Part shown: positions 44,074 to 53,172 of the stretch, one piece after another
How positions within the stretch are numbered: the stretch's first letter is position 1
Layout: each line of letters starts with the position of its first letter
From: CAZUQP01 sp964622455
GTDB lineage: Bacteria; Pseudomonadota; Gammaproteobacteria; DSM-16500
Reading direction: 5' to 3'
DNA: 64,000 nt
NCBI GenBank assembly: GCA_964622455.1
Contig: CAZUQP010000011.1
Coordinates: 1 to 64,000, forward strand
The notes under the pieces: generated by a model
Told to the model about the DNA's origin: nothing
The model's input: only the letters and a program-made list of their open reading frames with translations
Databases searched by the model: none
Made by a program: the position numbers and the translations under genes

Positions 44074-44260
44074 AGTTGTCAGGCGCCGAAAGTGAGGGAA
44101 TAGAGAATTTTTATAGAAGCCATAAAAGAAGCTAGTTGTTCATTTCTTTATGTTTTATTATATTTAAAGTGTGTTTAATATCATTTTGAGATATTAATTG
44201 CATTTTAGATATATTTCTTGTTATAGTAATAGTGTAAATAATAGCTTATTTAGATATTGT

Positions 44261-45086
44261 ATGAACTTAAAATATAATGATGCTCAGGCAGGCATAGGCC
44301 AAGCGGAAAGGCATGTTTTAGATGCCATGAGCCGTGTTGGGAAGCCTGTAATGCGTGCGAGTGACTTAGAAAATGAACTAGGTTTTACTAGAGCAATATC
44401 AAACCTAATGCTCTCTCGACTCTGCAAAAAAGGCTGGATACAGCGTCTACGATCAGGAATTTATCGTATTGTTCCTCTCGGATCTGAAAGCGTGAATCCT
44501 ATACCAGAAGATGCTTGGGCTATTGCTGTAGAGTTATTTTCTCCATGTTATATTTCTGGTTGGACGGCAGCCGAGCATTGGGAGTTAACAGAGCAGATTT
44601 TTAATTCAACTGTTGTATTCACAACGAAGAAGCAAAGAAAAAACGAGCTTCTGATTTCTGGCTTGAAATATAGAACTAAATCAATTGCACCGGAGGATAT
44701 TTTTGGCATAAAAAAAAATATGGTCTAGCAATACACAAATACAGATTGCAGATCTTCACCGAACCATCATCGATGTTTTGGATGATCCTGAAATTGGGGG
44801 TGGTGGGCGACACACAATAGATATTGTCAGAGAATACTTTCAGCACAAAGAAGCAAATCCCGAGATGTTATGCCAATATGCGGAAAAATTGGGACATGGA
44901 GCTGTTTTTAAACGATTAGGGTTTATCGTGGAAAACCTCAAACAGTTTCCGCTATCACTACTAGAAAAGCTACACACAAATATTAAGACGGGAATCATCA
45001 ATCTCGATCCGCATGGATCAAGTACCGGACCAATTATTACTAAATGGGGAATTCGCGTTAATATCCCTTTAGGCGATCTTACATGA
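44261..45086 (+). pseudogene. frameshifted AbiEi-family antitoxin
   Basis: The first part (ATG 44261 to TAG 44726-44728) has the winged-helix start typical of AbiEi antitoxins (VLDAMSRVGKPVMRASDLEN...LCKKGWIQRLRSGIYRIVP) and the YISGWTAAEHWELTEQ block. Removing one A from the run of nine at 44710-44718 joins it to a second frame (KIWSSNTQIQIADLHRTIID, DDPEIGGGGRHTIDIV) that ends at 45086, giving 274 residues, the normal AbiEi length. The gene is thus broken by +1 A, or is switched by slippage. AbiEi represses and neutralises the AbiEii toxin encoded next. Confidence 0.8.
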
Positions 45087-45704
45087 TTTTAAAACAAGAA
45101 ATATCATCGCTCGCTAGCACTTTGCAATTGCCACCAACAACAGTGGAAAAAGATTATGTTTTGAGCTGCAGTGGATCTTATACTCTCTCAGCTTGATTTA
45201 TCACAATTAAAAGCAGGCTGGGATGATCAGCTTGGTCATCAATTAGAGGTGTTACCTCCTGCGGAAAGTTTTTATAACGATTTAAGGCCAGCTTTATCAT
45301 GGTGGATAGATGAGCATTCTGCTGAGCCAGTTCTTGCTACAATTTCCCAAAAAGAAGGGGAAATACTATTACCGCGAGTACATTTCCCAGAACTTGCAAT
45401 CATGCAAGCAAAAAGAATTGGTATTGGGCAGGATACTAATATTACATTCTCAAGATACATTGATCAAATTAGATATGCGGCGCGAAATAGATTGTGCATT
45501 GAAGTTGGATATCATGGCGCAAGGCGATTGGTTCAGCCATATTCATTGAGACAGCCTAGAACAGGAAATCAACTATTATACGTTTATGAATTGACAAGAG
45601 GTGCTGCCAGAACTAATCAGATTAAAGCGTATAAAACTAACGAAATTGTAAGTGCTGAAGTAAAACAACAGTCTTTTTCGCCAAGATATGTGATCGAGCT
45701 GTGA
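45083..45704 (+). pseudogene. AbiEii-family toxin lacking its catalytic core
   Basis: The ATG at 45083 overlaps the antitoxin stop by four bases, the normal AbiE layout. The start MILKQEISSLASTLQLPPTT then VEKDYVLS matches the AbiEii N-terminus, but after ~30 codons the frame ends (TGA 45194). A second frame from ~45165 to 45704 encodes the family's C-terminal region (DQIRYAARNRLCIEVGYHG, RRLVQPYSLRQPRTGNQLLY). The nucleotidyltransferase core with its GS..R/K-D signature that should lie between is gone. Toxin activity is therefore not expected. Confidence 0.75.
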
Positions 45705-45747
45705 TTGTTTGGAAAAAGAAAATTTTTTATAGGAACATTATCACACT

Positions 45748-45824
45748 TGGTGGCTATGGGTGGACTCGAACCACCGACCTCAGCATTATGAGTGCCGCGC
45801 TCTAACCAGCTGAGCTACATAGCC
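45748..45824 (-). tRNA. tRNA-Met (elongator, anticodon CAT)
   Basis: A 77-nt gene with encoded CCA. The acceptor stem is GGCTATG/CATAGCC, the D-arm AGCTCAGCTGGTTAGAGC, the anticodon loop CTCATAA and the T-arm GGTGG-TTCGAGT-CCACC. The A-U rich start and lack of the initiator C1xA72 mismatch favour elongator tRNA-Met. An Ile tRNA with modified CAU is less likely by similarity. Its 3' half is the island integration site. Confidence 0.95.
45750..45795. repeat. right attachment-site repeat inside tRNA-Met
   Basis: The second copy of the 46-bp direct repeat (see 42455-42500), one mismatch, embedded in the intact tRNA gene. The island between the two copies is 3.3 kb. Confidence 0.85.
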
Positions 45825-45897
45825 ATAGCAGGCGCTTATTCTCAAAGTTTTAGGGTCGATTTGTCAAGGCGAATTCCTTGATTAACAGATAAAAAAT

Positions 45898-45926
45898 TTG
45901 CGTCTTTAGGCTCTTTTGCGTACAAT
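45898..45926 (+). promoter_or_regulatory. sigma-70-type promoter of the rpsF operon
   Basis: TTGCGT (45898-45903) and TACAAT (45921-45926) are separated by exactly 17 bases, 100 bp ahead of rpsF and just beyond tRNA-Met. The distance leaves room for the leader hairpin at 45972-46000. Confidence 0.5.
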
Positions 45927-45971
45927 CACCAGCTTTTCGAAGGTCATTTATTAAAAAGTGATTTTCTCCTT

Positions 45972-46000
45972 GCCTTCCCTTGCGAAATTGCGAGTAAGGC
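45972..46000 (+). promoter_or_regulatory. leader hairpin of rpsF, possible S6:S18 autoregulatory site
   Basis: GCCTT (45972-45976) pairs with AAGGC (45996-46000); inside, CTTGC (45979-45983) pairs with GCGAG (45990-45994), leaving a CC bulge on one side and a single T on the other, and a six-base loop. In many bacteria the S6:S18 complex binds a bulged hairpin in the rpsF leader to repress translation. The shape and place fit; the exact conserved bulge bases are not matched, so this is tentative. Confidence 0.35.
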
Positions 46001-46025
46001 TTTACCCATGAGGAGCGTTAAGTAC

Positions 46026-46484
46026 ATGAAACATTACGAAATTGTTTTTTTAGTCCATCCTGATCAAAGTGAGCAAGTGCCGCAGATGGTCGAGCGGTAT
46101 AGCAACATTGTTACCCAGAGAAAGGGTAAAATTCACCGCTTGGAAGATTGGGGCCGTCGTCAATTAGCCTATCCTATTAACAAAATTTTAAAAGCCCATT
46201 ACATTTTAATGAACATTGAGTGCGATAAAGAAACGCTCGATGAATTAAATAATGCGTTTCGTTATAACGATGCCGTCATTCGTAACCTGGTGTTAAATGT
46301 CAAACAGGCAGTTAAAGAGCCTTCCCCCTTATTGAAAGAAAAAGATAATCGCGGTGAAACAACCAGCGGCGGACATTATGACTCTGAAGGCGGTCATGGC
46401 TATAAAGGTCGAGGCAGAAAAATCCCTATGGGTGAGAATGAACCAGGCCATTTAATTGAATCAGGTGCAGAGGCAGATAAATAA
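46026..46484 (+). CDS. rpsF: 30S ribosomal protein bS6
   Basis: bS6 pairs with bS18 on the 30S platform. ATG 46026 (MKHYEIVFLVHPDQSEQV) is chosen over an upstream ATG (46008) because AGGAG lies ten bases ahead and it matches the family start. Motifs HRLEDWGRRQLAYPINK and HYILMNIECDKETLDELN are typical. The 152-residue protein has an unusually long Gly/Glu-rich tail beyond ~100. First gene of rpsF-rpsR-(membrane)-rplI. Confidence 0.97.
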   Translation: MKHYEIVFLVHPDQSEQVPQMVERYSNIVTQRKGKIHRLEDWGRRQLAYPINKILKAHYILMNIECDKETLDELNNAFRYNDAVIRNLVLNVKQAVKEPSPLLKEKDNRGETTSGGHYDSEGGHGYKGRGRKIPMGENEPGHLIESGAEADK

Positions 46485-46499
46485 ATAATTGGAGTTGTT

Positions 46500-46724
46500 A
46501 TGTCTACGTATTTTCGTCGTAAAAAGTTTTGTTATTTTACTACCAATAAAATTGATAGTGTTAACTATCAAGAAGTTTATCTTCTCCGAAAATTTATTAC
46601 AGAGAATGGTAAAATAGTTCCGAGCCGAATTACAGGAACAAAAGCAAAGTATCAACGGCAATTGGCTAAGGCAATTAAAATAGCACGTTTTTTAGCTTTG
46701 CTGCCGTATTGCGATAAGCATTAA
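46500..46724 (+). CDS. rpsR: 30S ribosomal protein bS18
   Basis: A 74-residue basic protein. The motifs RRKKFCYFTTNKIDSVNYQE, PSRITGTKAKYQRQLAKAIK and ARFLALLPYC are diagnostic. GGAG precedes ATG 46500. It lies 15 bp after rpsF, its ribosomal partner. Confidence 0.98.
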   Translation: MSTYFRRKKFCYFTTNKIDSVNYQEVYLLRKFITENGKIVPSRITGTKAKYQRQLAKAIKIARFLALLPYCDKH

Positions 46725-46757
46725 AGCTTCTGGGTACAAGGATGCTATAAGCAGTCT

Positions 46758-47684
46758 ATGTTACTACGCCGATTGACGGATTTTGTTTTGCAAAGCCGCT
46801 TGAAAGCAATGGGAGTGGCGTTTTTATTTTCATTTATTCCATTGATTGGCGGCAGTATCAGTATTTTGATTGCAGCACTCGTGACATTACGCAAGGGTGC
46901 ATTCGAGGGTACGTTTGTTTTGGGTGCTGCGATTTTGCCTTACCTATTCAGTTATGCTGCGTACGGAGCATCAGAAGAAGCAGAACTGGTTTTTATCGCA
47001 ACGAGCGTGATCGTTGCAATTAATGTGTTAACTTGGCTTTATGCGCTGGTGTTGCGGCGTTATAGCAATTGGAGTTTGGTGATTGAGGGCGCAGCGTTAT
47101 CAGGAATCATGATTGTTGCGGTGATTTATTTAGCGTATCCCAATATTCAAAATTGGTGGGTGGCGGAATTGACACATTATTTGAATAAAATGGTGGAACA
47201 AGCAACTGTTCAAGGTGATACGGTTGTTTCAGAAGGTATGCAAGCAAAACTCGCAGCCAGCGTGCAAGAATTTAAACGGTACGCAACAGGGATTATGGTA
47301 GTGTCCGCGGTATTTAATGCAGTTTTGCAATTGTTATTGGCAAGATGGTGGCAGGCGATTTTATTTAATCCAGGTGGATTACGCAAAGAATTGTATCAGA
47401 TTCGGTTGAGTTATCTATCTGCAATTATTTTTGTGGGAGTAGTGGGTTTAGCTTATCTTGGCCAATCGTTTAGTTTGGAGCTTTTACCGATTGCAGTCAC
47501 TGCATTTTGTGCGGCTGGATTAAGTTTGATTCATCACTTACTTGCCACAAATAAAACGGCTTGGCTTTGGTTGATGTTAGTGTATTTAGGCATTTTATTT
47601 TTGTCTTACATAGGTGTTTTTATCGTTGCCTTTGTAGGTTTATTAGATAGTCTATTTGATTTTCGTGAGCGAAGATTAATTTAA
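46758..47684 (+). CDS. multi-helix membrane protein between rpsR and rplI (DUF2232-like)
   Basis: The 308-residue protein has about eight hydrophobic helices and a periplasmic/cytosolic middle segment (~130-180). Many gammaproteobacteria have a membrane protein of this size in just this place, and DUF2232/YybS-like is the best family guess. Function unknown. It ends 15 bp before rplI. Confidence 0.8.
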   Translation: MLLRRLTDFVLQSRLKAMGVAFLFSFIPLIGGSISILIAALVTLRKGAFEGTFVLGAAILPYLFSYAAYGASEEAELVFIATSVIVAINVLTWLYALVLRRYSNWSLVIEGAALSGIMIVAVIYLAYPNIQNWWVAELTHYLNKMVEQATVQGDTVVSEGMQAKLAASVQEFKRYATGIMVVSAVFNAVLQLLLARWWQAILFNPGGLRKELYQIRLSYLSAIIFVGVVGLAYLGQSFSLELLPIAVTAFCAAGLSLIHHLLATNKTAWLWLMLVYLGILFLSYIGVFIVAFVGLLDSLFDFRERRLI

Positions 47685-47699
47685 AAATGAGGTGTTAAC

Positions 47700-48152
47700 G
47701 TGGAAGTGATATTACTTGAAAAAGTTCGTAATTTAGGGGCGCTCGGCGATAAAGTCAATGTGAAGCCAGGCTATGGGCGTAATTTTCTAGTGCCTGAAGG
47801 CAAAGCCGTTTATGCAACACCTGCTAACATTGCTAAATTTGAAGCGCGTCGTGCGGAGCTTGAAAAAGTGGCAGCAGAAAAAGTGAAAGCGGCAGAAGTG
47901 AGAAAGCAAGCGCTCGAAGCATTAAAAGTGATTACGATTGTTGCAAAAGCGGGCGAAGAAGGAAAATTATTTGGTTCAATCGGCACACGCGATATTGCGA
48001 TTGCTGTGAATAAAGCAGGCGTTGAAATCAGCAAGAGTGAAATTCATTTGCCAGCGGGTGTATTGCGCCAAACGGGTGATTATGAAATTGAAGTGGATTT
48101 GCATAGTGATGTCAGTGTGATATTGAAATTAAGCGTGGTTTCTGAAGGTTAG
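47700..48152 (+). CDS. rplI: 50S ribosomal protein bL9
   Basis: The N-terminal RNA-binding domain (VEVILLEKVRNLGALGDKVNVKPGYGRNFLVP), the long central helix (~42-75, Ala/Glu/Lys-rich) and the C-terminal domain (GEEGKLFGSIGTRDIA) are all present. 150 residues. The start codon is GTG at 47700 with GAGG upstream. Confidence 0.98.
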   Translation: MEVILLEKVRNLGALGDKVNVKPGYGRNFLVPEGKAVYATPANIAKFEARRAELEKVAAEKVKAAEVRKQALEALKVITIVAKAGEEGKLFGSIGTRDIAIAVNKAGVEISKSEIHLPAGVLRQTGDYEIEVDLHSDVSVILKLSVVSEG

Positions 48153-48319
48153 TTTTTTTATCATTCCTCAACTATACAACAACTTATTCCTTAACTTAAT
48201 ACAGGACTCTCATTAGAGGGCCCTGCTCTATTAACTGTTCATTTTTTATATCAATCTTAATAAAGTGTTAAGAAAAGGTATTTATTATTGCACAGAGCGA
48301 AGAAAAACGAGGTGCATCT

Positions 48320-49276
48320 ATGTCGGATACTAGGTTAGGAGCACCATCACAAGAATATTTAATTCCTTTTGATGGATTGCCTAATAATATAAAAAACTAT
48401 CTTGATACGAAGAGTATTAGTCAAGATGTGTGGGACAGATCAGCAGGAGAAGTACAGAAGCTTATCATGGATAATTACGCAAAAGAGCAAACAAAGAATT
48501 ACTCTGCAGATGCAGAACAAAAACAACCTCAACGGACCATAGGCTCACAAACTAAGGGTGTGCTACAAGAAAAAACGAAGAAGATTTTATATGGATTTGG
48601 ACTACCGGACAAAGATTTCGTAATTACTATGGACAAAGATGAGCTGGGTATTCAAGTTACCGATTCTAAAAATATATCACTCCTTCTAAATGTTTTTAAT
48701 CATTTCTCATCATTGAATCCTGGTATTGAAATTTTTCTGCGTGTTAAAGAGAAGAAGATTTCTATTAACGGAAATGACAATTTGTTAAACAGAGCGTTAG
48801 AATCATACTTAAAGAATCTAGACGAAAATAAGCAGAAAATTCGTCTTCAATTGCATTGGATAGATAATGCGATCAAAAAAAGCAATGGACCAACCGCAGG
48901 CGACTTGATAGCTCAATGCAGGAAGGAATTATTACCATTAAGTGATATTGCGCATGATGAAAGACAAACATTCCATGATAGGATTTCTGCGCGTGACAAA
49001 GGACAAGCATTTCATGATAGGATTGCTGACATCACTGGGCGCTATTGCACTGAAGATGAACGTATTCAATTGGCCACTGTGCTTCTGGGTGATATACGCC
49101 GTGCGATGAAACAAGAGCGTGAGGAAGACACGCCGACCACTATTACCCTCTGTGCCAGTTATCCCGAAAGAGGAAGAGCTCCCTTTTTTGACAAGGGGAA
49201 AGAAGCAGTAATAGTAGTAAAAACAGATGAAAGTCACAGTGAAAAAAAAGGAAGAGTAGCCGACTTAAGAAAGTGA
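48320..49276 (+). CDS. 318-residue protein of unknown function
   Basis: No family is recognised. The protein is soluble and charged, with a Gln/Lys-rich stretch near 50-75 and a tandem internal duplication near 215-240 (ERQTFHDRIS then KGQAFHDRIA). ATG 48320 has GAGG ahead. It lies inside an otherwise conserved rplI-dnaB interval together with an MFS gene, so both look like insertions. The composition (Lys, Asn, Ile) and disordered ends resemble candidate effectors in this group, but no secretion signal can be shown. Confidence 0.75.
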   Translation: MSDTRLGAPSQEYLIPFDGLPNNIKNYLDTKSISQDVWDRSAGEVQKLIMDNYAKEQTKNYSADAEQKQPQRTIGSQTKGVLQEKTKKILYGFGLPDKDFVITMDKDELGIQVTDSKNISLLLNVFNHFSSLNPGIEIFLRVKEKKISINGNDNLLNRALESYLKNLDENKQKIRLQLHWIDNAIKKSNGPTAGDLIAQCRKELLPLSDIAHDERQTFHDRISARDKGQAFHDRIADITGRYCTEDERIQLATVLLGDIRRAMKQEREEDTPTTITLCASYPERGRAPFFDKGKEAVIVVKTDESHSEKKGRVADLRK

Positions 49277-49338
49277 ATTGAAAAAATGGAATAACAAAAT
49301 AGATCTCTATACTTCTTCTAAAATGATATCATCTCATC

Positions 49339-50514
49339 ATGACACCTAAGATTTTTATCGCAGTATTATTGTTTGTTACGTTGGGGCAAATTACTGCAGA
49401 TATGTATTTGCCTTCGCTTCCTGCCATTACTGAAGCTTTATCCAGTACCCCTGCAATGATTAAGTTAACGTTGTCTGTTTATTTGTTGGGATTTAGTGTG
49501 TCTCATTTATTTTATGGGCCCATTTCTGATCGTATTGGGCGGCGTAAACCGATATTGTTTGGCATGGGTTTGAGTATATTGGGATCTCTCATTTGTTTTA
49601 GCGCATCATCAGCTATCGTATTAATTGCAGGACGTTTTTTACAAGGAATTGGTACAGGCGCTTGCACCTCCATTGGTCGTTCCATTAGCCGTGATTTATT
49701 GAGCGGGAGTCATTTAGCGAGAACGTCATCACAGTTGGGGATGGCAGGTGCTTTTGTGCTTGCTTCATCTCCGATGATTGGCGGATATATTCAACATTAT
49801 TTATCTTGGCGAATGAATTTTTTCATCTTATTTTTATATACGAGCTGCATATTTATTTTTGTCTATCATGTTCTCCCAGAAACCAATCAGCATTTGGATC
49901 CTATGGCAACACGTTTAAAAGTAGCATGCCGAAATTATACTGTATTGCTTTTCAATAGAACATTTATCAGTTACACCTTTTGTGCGGCCATGGCTTATGC
50001 AGGATTAGCGGCTTATCTGACAATAGCACCTTTTTTATTCCAAACGGTGATCGGCTTAAACCCCGTGCAATTTGGCTGGCTGTCATTTTTTATTGGCGCA
50101 GGTATATTGACTAGTGGTTTTATTAACAGCCGTTATGTGGTTCACAAAGGAATTCCGTTTATGCTTCGCTTAGGAACTTTTTGCATGATGACAAGCGGTG
50201 TTTTAATGTTGTTGTTGGGATTAGGAGGACTGCTCAATGTAGCGGTCATTGTCTTGCCCCTTATGCTTTTTTGTGTTGGGACCAGTTTATCATTTGCAAA
50301 TGCCTCGGCTGGCGCTTTTCATGCCTTTCCCGAAATGGCAGGGACTGCGGCAGCATTATACGGCTGTTTTCAAGTGCTTGGCGGAGCAACAGCAAGCGGA
50401 TTGGCAGCAAAACTGCATGCCCATAATCAGATTCCTCTCGCTATTCTTTTTGTAGTATTGGGTAGTTTGTCATTTTTGTCTTTGACATATGGTGTTGGGA
50501 AAGAAAGTCCATAA
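49339..50514 (+). CDS. MFS transporter, Bcr/CflA drug-efflux type
   Basis: A 391-residue, 12-helix transporter. Helix 1 ADMYLPSLPAI and the loop 2-3 motif YGPISDRIGRRKPILFG are typical of the Bcr/CflA (DHA1) group, and GRFLQGIGTGACTSIGRSISRDL holds the helix 4-5 antiporter-type motif. It would export small compounds in exchange for protons. Substrate unknown. Confidence 0.9.
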   Translation: MTPKIFIAVLLFVTLGQITADMYLPSLPAITEALSSTPAMIKLTLSVYLLGFSVSHLFYGPISDRIGRRKPILFGMGLSILGSLICFSASSAIVLIAGRFLQGIGTGACTSIGRSISRDLLSGSHLARTSSQLGMAGAFVLASSPMIGGYIQHYLSWRMNFFILFLYTSCIFIFVYHVLPETNQHLDPMATRLKVACRNYTVLLFNRTFISYTFCAAMAYAGLAAYLTIAPFLFQTVIGLNPVQFGWLSFFIGAGILTSGFINSRYVVHKGIPFMLRLGTFCMMTSGVLMLLLGLGGLLNVAVIVLPLMLFCVGTSLSFANASAGAFHAFPEMAGTAAALYGCFQVLGGATASGLAAKLHAHNQIPLAILFVVLGSLSFLSLTYGVGKESP

Positions 50515-50567
50515 CCTTTGGACAACTTTTCTTAATAATGCGAAAATTCCTATTATTTAGATAGTGG

Positions 50568-51953
50568 ATGCCTATGGATACTTCTACCCTAAAACGTCCC
50601 AAGTCAAACGCGGGCGATGCGCATTTTGTCAAAGTCCCGCCGCATTCCATTGAAGCCGAGCAATCGGTGTTGGGTGGTTTGATGCTGGATAACCGGTCTT
50701 GGGATCAAATTGCCGATCGAGTGCGTGAAAGTGATTTTTATCGCCATGACCATCGTTTGATTTATCGCGTCATGAATAAATTGGTTGAACAAAATAAACC
50801 GCTGGATGTTTTAACTGTTTCTGAGGCATTACGAGAACTTCATGAATTAGATAATGCGGGCGGTGAAGTTTATCTTTTTGAATTAGCTAATAACACCCCA
50901 AGTGTTGCGAATATTAAAGCATACGCTGACATTGTGCGTGAACGTTCCGTTTTACGTCAATTGATCGCAGCAGCAAATGATATTGCAAGTCATGCTTTTA
51001 ATCCAGAAGGACGCAGCAGCACCGAATTATTGGATGAAGCTGAGCGGCAAGTATTTTCCATCAGTGAACAAGGTGCGAGAAGCGGCGGTCCTGTGACCAT
51101 CACCGAATTTTTAGCAAAAACGATGGAGCGGATTGATACGCTCGCTAATTTAGATGATCCTATCACTGGTATTTCATCGGGTTATCATGATTTAGATGAC
51201 ATGACATCGGGATTGCAGCGCGCAGATTTGATTATTGTGGCAGGGCGTCCATCGATGGGTAAAACCACATTTGCGATGAACATTGCAGAACACGTGGTCA
51301 TGAGTAAATTACCGGTGGCTATTTTTAGCATGGAAATGCCAGGGGAAGCGATCGTCATGCGTTTATTATCTTCGTTATCGCGCATTGATCAATTAAAAAT
51401 TCGTACCGGAAAAATTGAAGAACAAGATTGGCCGCGTGTGATGTCGACTGTGAGTATTTTATCAGAAGTGCCGATGTTTATTGACGATACGCCTGCGCTA
51501 AATCCTGTTGAATTACGCGCGCGTGCAAGACGGTTAGCGAAAGAACATGGACCGCTTGGACTCATCGTGATTGATTATTTGCAATTAATGCAAATCCCTG
51601 GGTTTAATGAAAATCGCACGGCAGAAATTTCAGAAATTTCGCGTTCACTGAAATCATTAGCAAAAGAATTAAATGTCCCTGTGATTGCTTTATCACAATT
51701 AAATCGCGGACTTGAACAGCGTTCAGATAAACGACCGGTGATGTCTGATTTACGTGAATCAGGTGCGATCGAACAAGATGCCGATTTGATTCTCTTTATT
51801 TATCGCGATGAAGTGTATAACGAAAATAGTCCTGATAAGGGAAGTGCTGAAATTATTATTGCAAAGCAGCGTAATGGTCCGATTGGCCGATTGCGATTAA
51901 CGTTCTTAGGTCAATACACGCGCTTTGAAAACTTTACTCGAAATATGTATTAA
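50568..51953 (+). CDS. dnaB: replicative DNA helicase
   Basis: DnaB is the hexameric fork helicase. The N-terminal domain (PPHSIEAEQSVLGGLMLDN) and the RecA-like motor with Walker A GRPSMGKTT (226-234), H1a EMPGE, Walker B LIVIDYLQLM and the DLRESGAIEQDAD switch are complete. 461 residues; a second ATG (50574) two codons later may be used. It is followed by alr after 6 bp. No intein is present. Confidence 0.97.
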   Translation: MPMDTSTLKRPKSNAGDAHFVKVPPHSIEAEQSVLGGLMLDNRSWDQIADRVRESDFYRHDHRLIYRVMNKLVEQNKPLDVLTVSEALRELHELDNAGGEVYLFELANNTPSVANIKAYADIVRERSVLRQLIAAANDIASHAFNPEGRSSTELLDEAERQVFSISEQGARSGGPVTITEFLAKTMERIDTLANLDDPITGISSGYHDLDDMTSGLQRADLIIVAGRPSMGKTTFAMNIAEHVVMSKLPVAIFSMEMPGEAIVMRLLSSLSRIDQLKIRTGKIEEQDWPRVMSTVSILSEVPMFIDDTPALNPVELRARARRLAKEHGPLGLIVIDYLQLMQIPGFNENRTAEISEISRSLKSLAKELNVPVIALSQLNRGLEQRSDKRPVMSDLRESGAIEQDADLILFIYRDEVYNENSPDKGSAEIIIAKQRNGPIGRLRLTFLGQYTRFENFTRNMY

Positions 51954-51959
51954 AAAACT

Positions 51960-53039
51960 ATGAGCCGTCCAGCAAAAATTACCATTGATCTTGCAGCATT
52001 AAAACATAACTTAAAAGAAGTACGGCGTTTTGCGCCTAAAAGTTCAGTGATTGCGATGGTGAAATCAGATGCCTATGGCCATGGATTAGTTCGTATTGCG
52101 AGTGCATTGGAAGATGCAGAAGCTTTAGGCGTGGCTTGTTCTGAAGAAGGATCCATGTTGCGGCAAGCGGGTGTCAAAAATAAAATTATTTTAATGGAAG
52201 GATTATTTTCAGCGGATGAATTACCGCGCGCAGTTCTAAATGATTTCATCCTCATCGTGCATCATGTGTCTCAAATTGAAATGCTGGAAAAAGCAGGAAA
52301 TATTGCGCCGCTTTCAGTCTGGTTGAAAATCGATACAGGCATGCATCGTTTAGGATTTGATCCTACCTATCTTAAAACTGCTTATTCTCGTTTAATGAAT
52401 TGTGAGGCTGTTAAAAAACCGATTGGCCTCATGACGCATTTTGCAGAATCAGATTCATCTGATTTCTCTAAAACGCTGCAGCAGATTGAAATTTTTAATG
52501 AAGCAACTGCTTTATTAAAAGGCCCAAAAAGCCTTGCGAATTCTGCGGGCATTATTGCTTTCGAAAAAACACATGCTGATTGGGTGCGTCCGGGGATTAT
52601 GTTATATGGCGCATCTCCTTTCCCGGGGCGCACTGGATGCGAGCATGCATTAAAACCAGTGATGACGTTAAGTTCTGAGTTAATCGCGATTCATGATGTG
52701 AAAAAAAACGCGCGTGTTGGTTATGGCGGAACATGGATGTGCCCTGAAGATATGCGGATTGGTGTCGTTGGAATTGGTTATGGCGATGGTTATCCGCGTC
52801 ATGCGCGCAATGGCACACCACTTTTAGTGAATGGCCAACCCTCCCTGTTAGTGGGACGTGTTTCTATGGATATGATAACGGTTGATTTACGCACTCAACC
52901 GAATGCTAAAGTGGGCGACCCTGTATTATTGTGGGGAGAAGGGATGCCGGTTGAAACGGTTGCTGAACATAGTGATACAAACGGCTATGAATTATTGACC
53001 CGCATCACACAGCGGGTGCATGTGAAAGTAAAATCGTAG
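51960..53039 (+). CDS. alr: alanine racemase
   Basis: Alr makes D-alanine for peptidoglycan with PLP. Lys35 (MVKSDAYGHG) binds PLP and Tyr255 (RVGYGGTW) is the second base; WLKIDTGMHRLG and GIGYGDGYPR are also present. 359 residues. The stop codon overlaps the first base pairs of a 131-bp inverted repeat. dnaB-alr-radA order is kept apart from an inserted ATPase gene. Confidence 0.97.
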   Translation: MSRPAKITIDLAALKHNLKEVRRFAPKSSVIAMVKSDAYGHGLVRIASALEDAEALGVACSEEGSMLRQAGVKNKIILMEGLFSADELPRAVLNDFILIVHHVSQIEMLEKAGNIAPLSVWLKIDTGMHRLGFDPTYLKTAYSRLMNCEAVKKPIGLMTHFAESDSSDFSKTLQQIEIFNEATALLKGPKSLANSAGIIAFEKTHADWVRPGIMLYGASPFPGRTGCEHALKPVMTLSSELIAIHDVKKNARVGYGGTWMCPEDMRIGVVGIGYGDGYPRHARNGTPLLVNGQPSLLVGRVSMDMITVDLRTQPNAKVGDPVLLWGEGMPVETVAEHSDTNGYELLTRITQRVHVKVKS

Positions 53040-53168
53040 GGTCTGTTGAGAATTGAAATTTTTTAATCATTTTAGCGTCAAACACGCTCTCCTTGATCGG
53101 GTTTGACTCTCAAAAACATCCTGTTTTTTCGTAAAATGATTAAAAAATTTCAATTCTCAACAGACCCT
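53038..53168. repeat. 131-bp MITE-like inverted repeat
   Basis: The arms 53038-53074 and 53132-53168 are perfect reverse complements over 37 bases (outer end AGGGTCTGTTGAGAATTGAA). The 57-base loop holds a smaller stem (GTCAAAC with GTTTGAC). It lies exactly between the stops of alr and the convergent ATPase gene. The perfect, long arms suggest a recent miniature element without its own transposase; it may also stop transcription from both sides. Confidence 0.75.
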
Positions 53169-53172
53169 AGAA

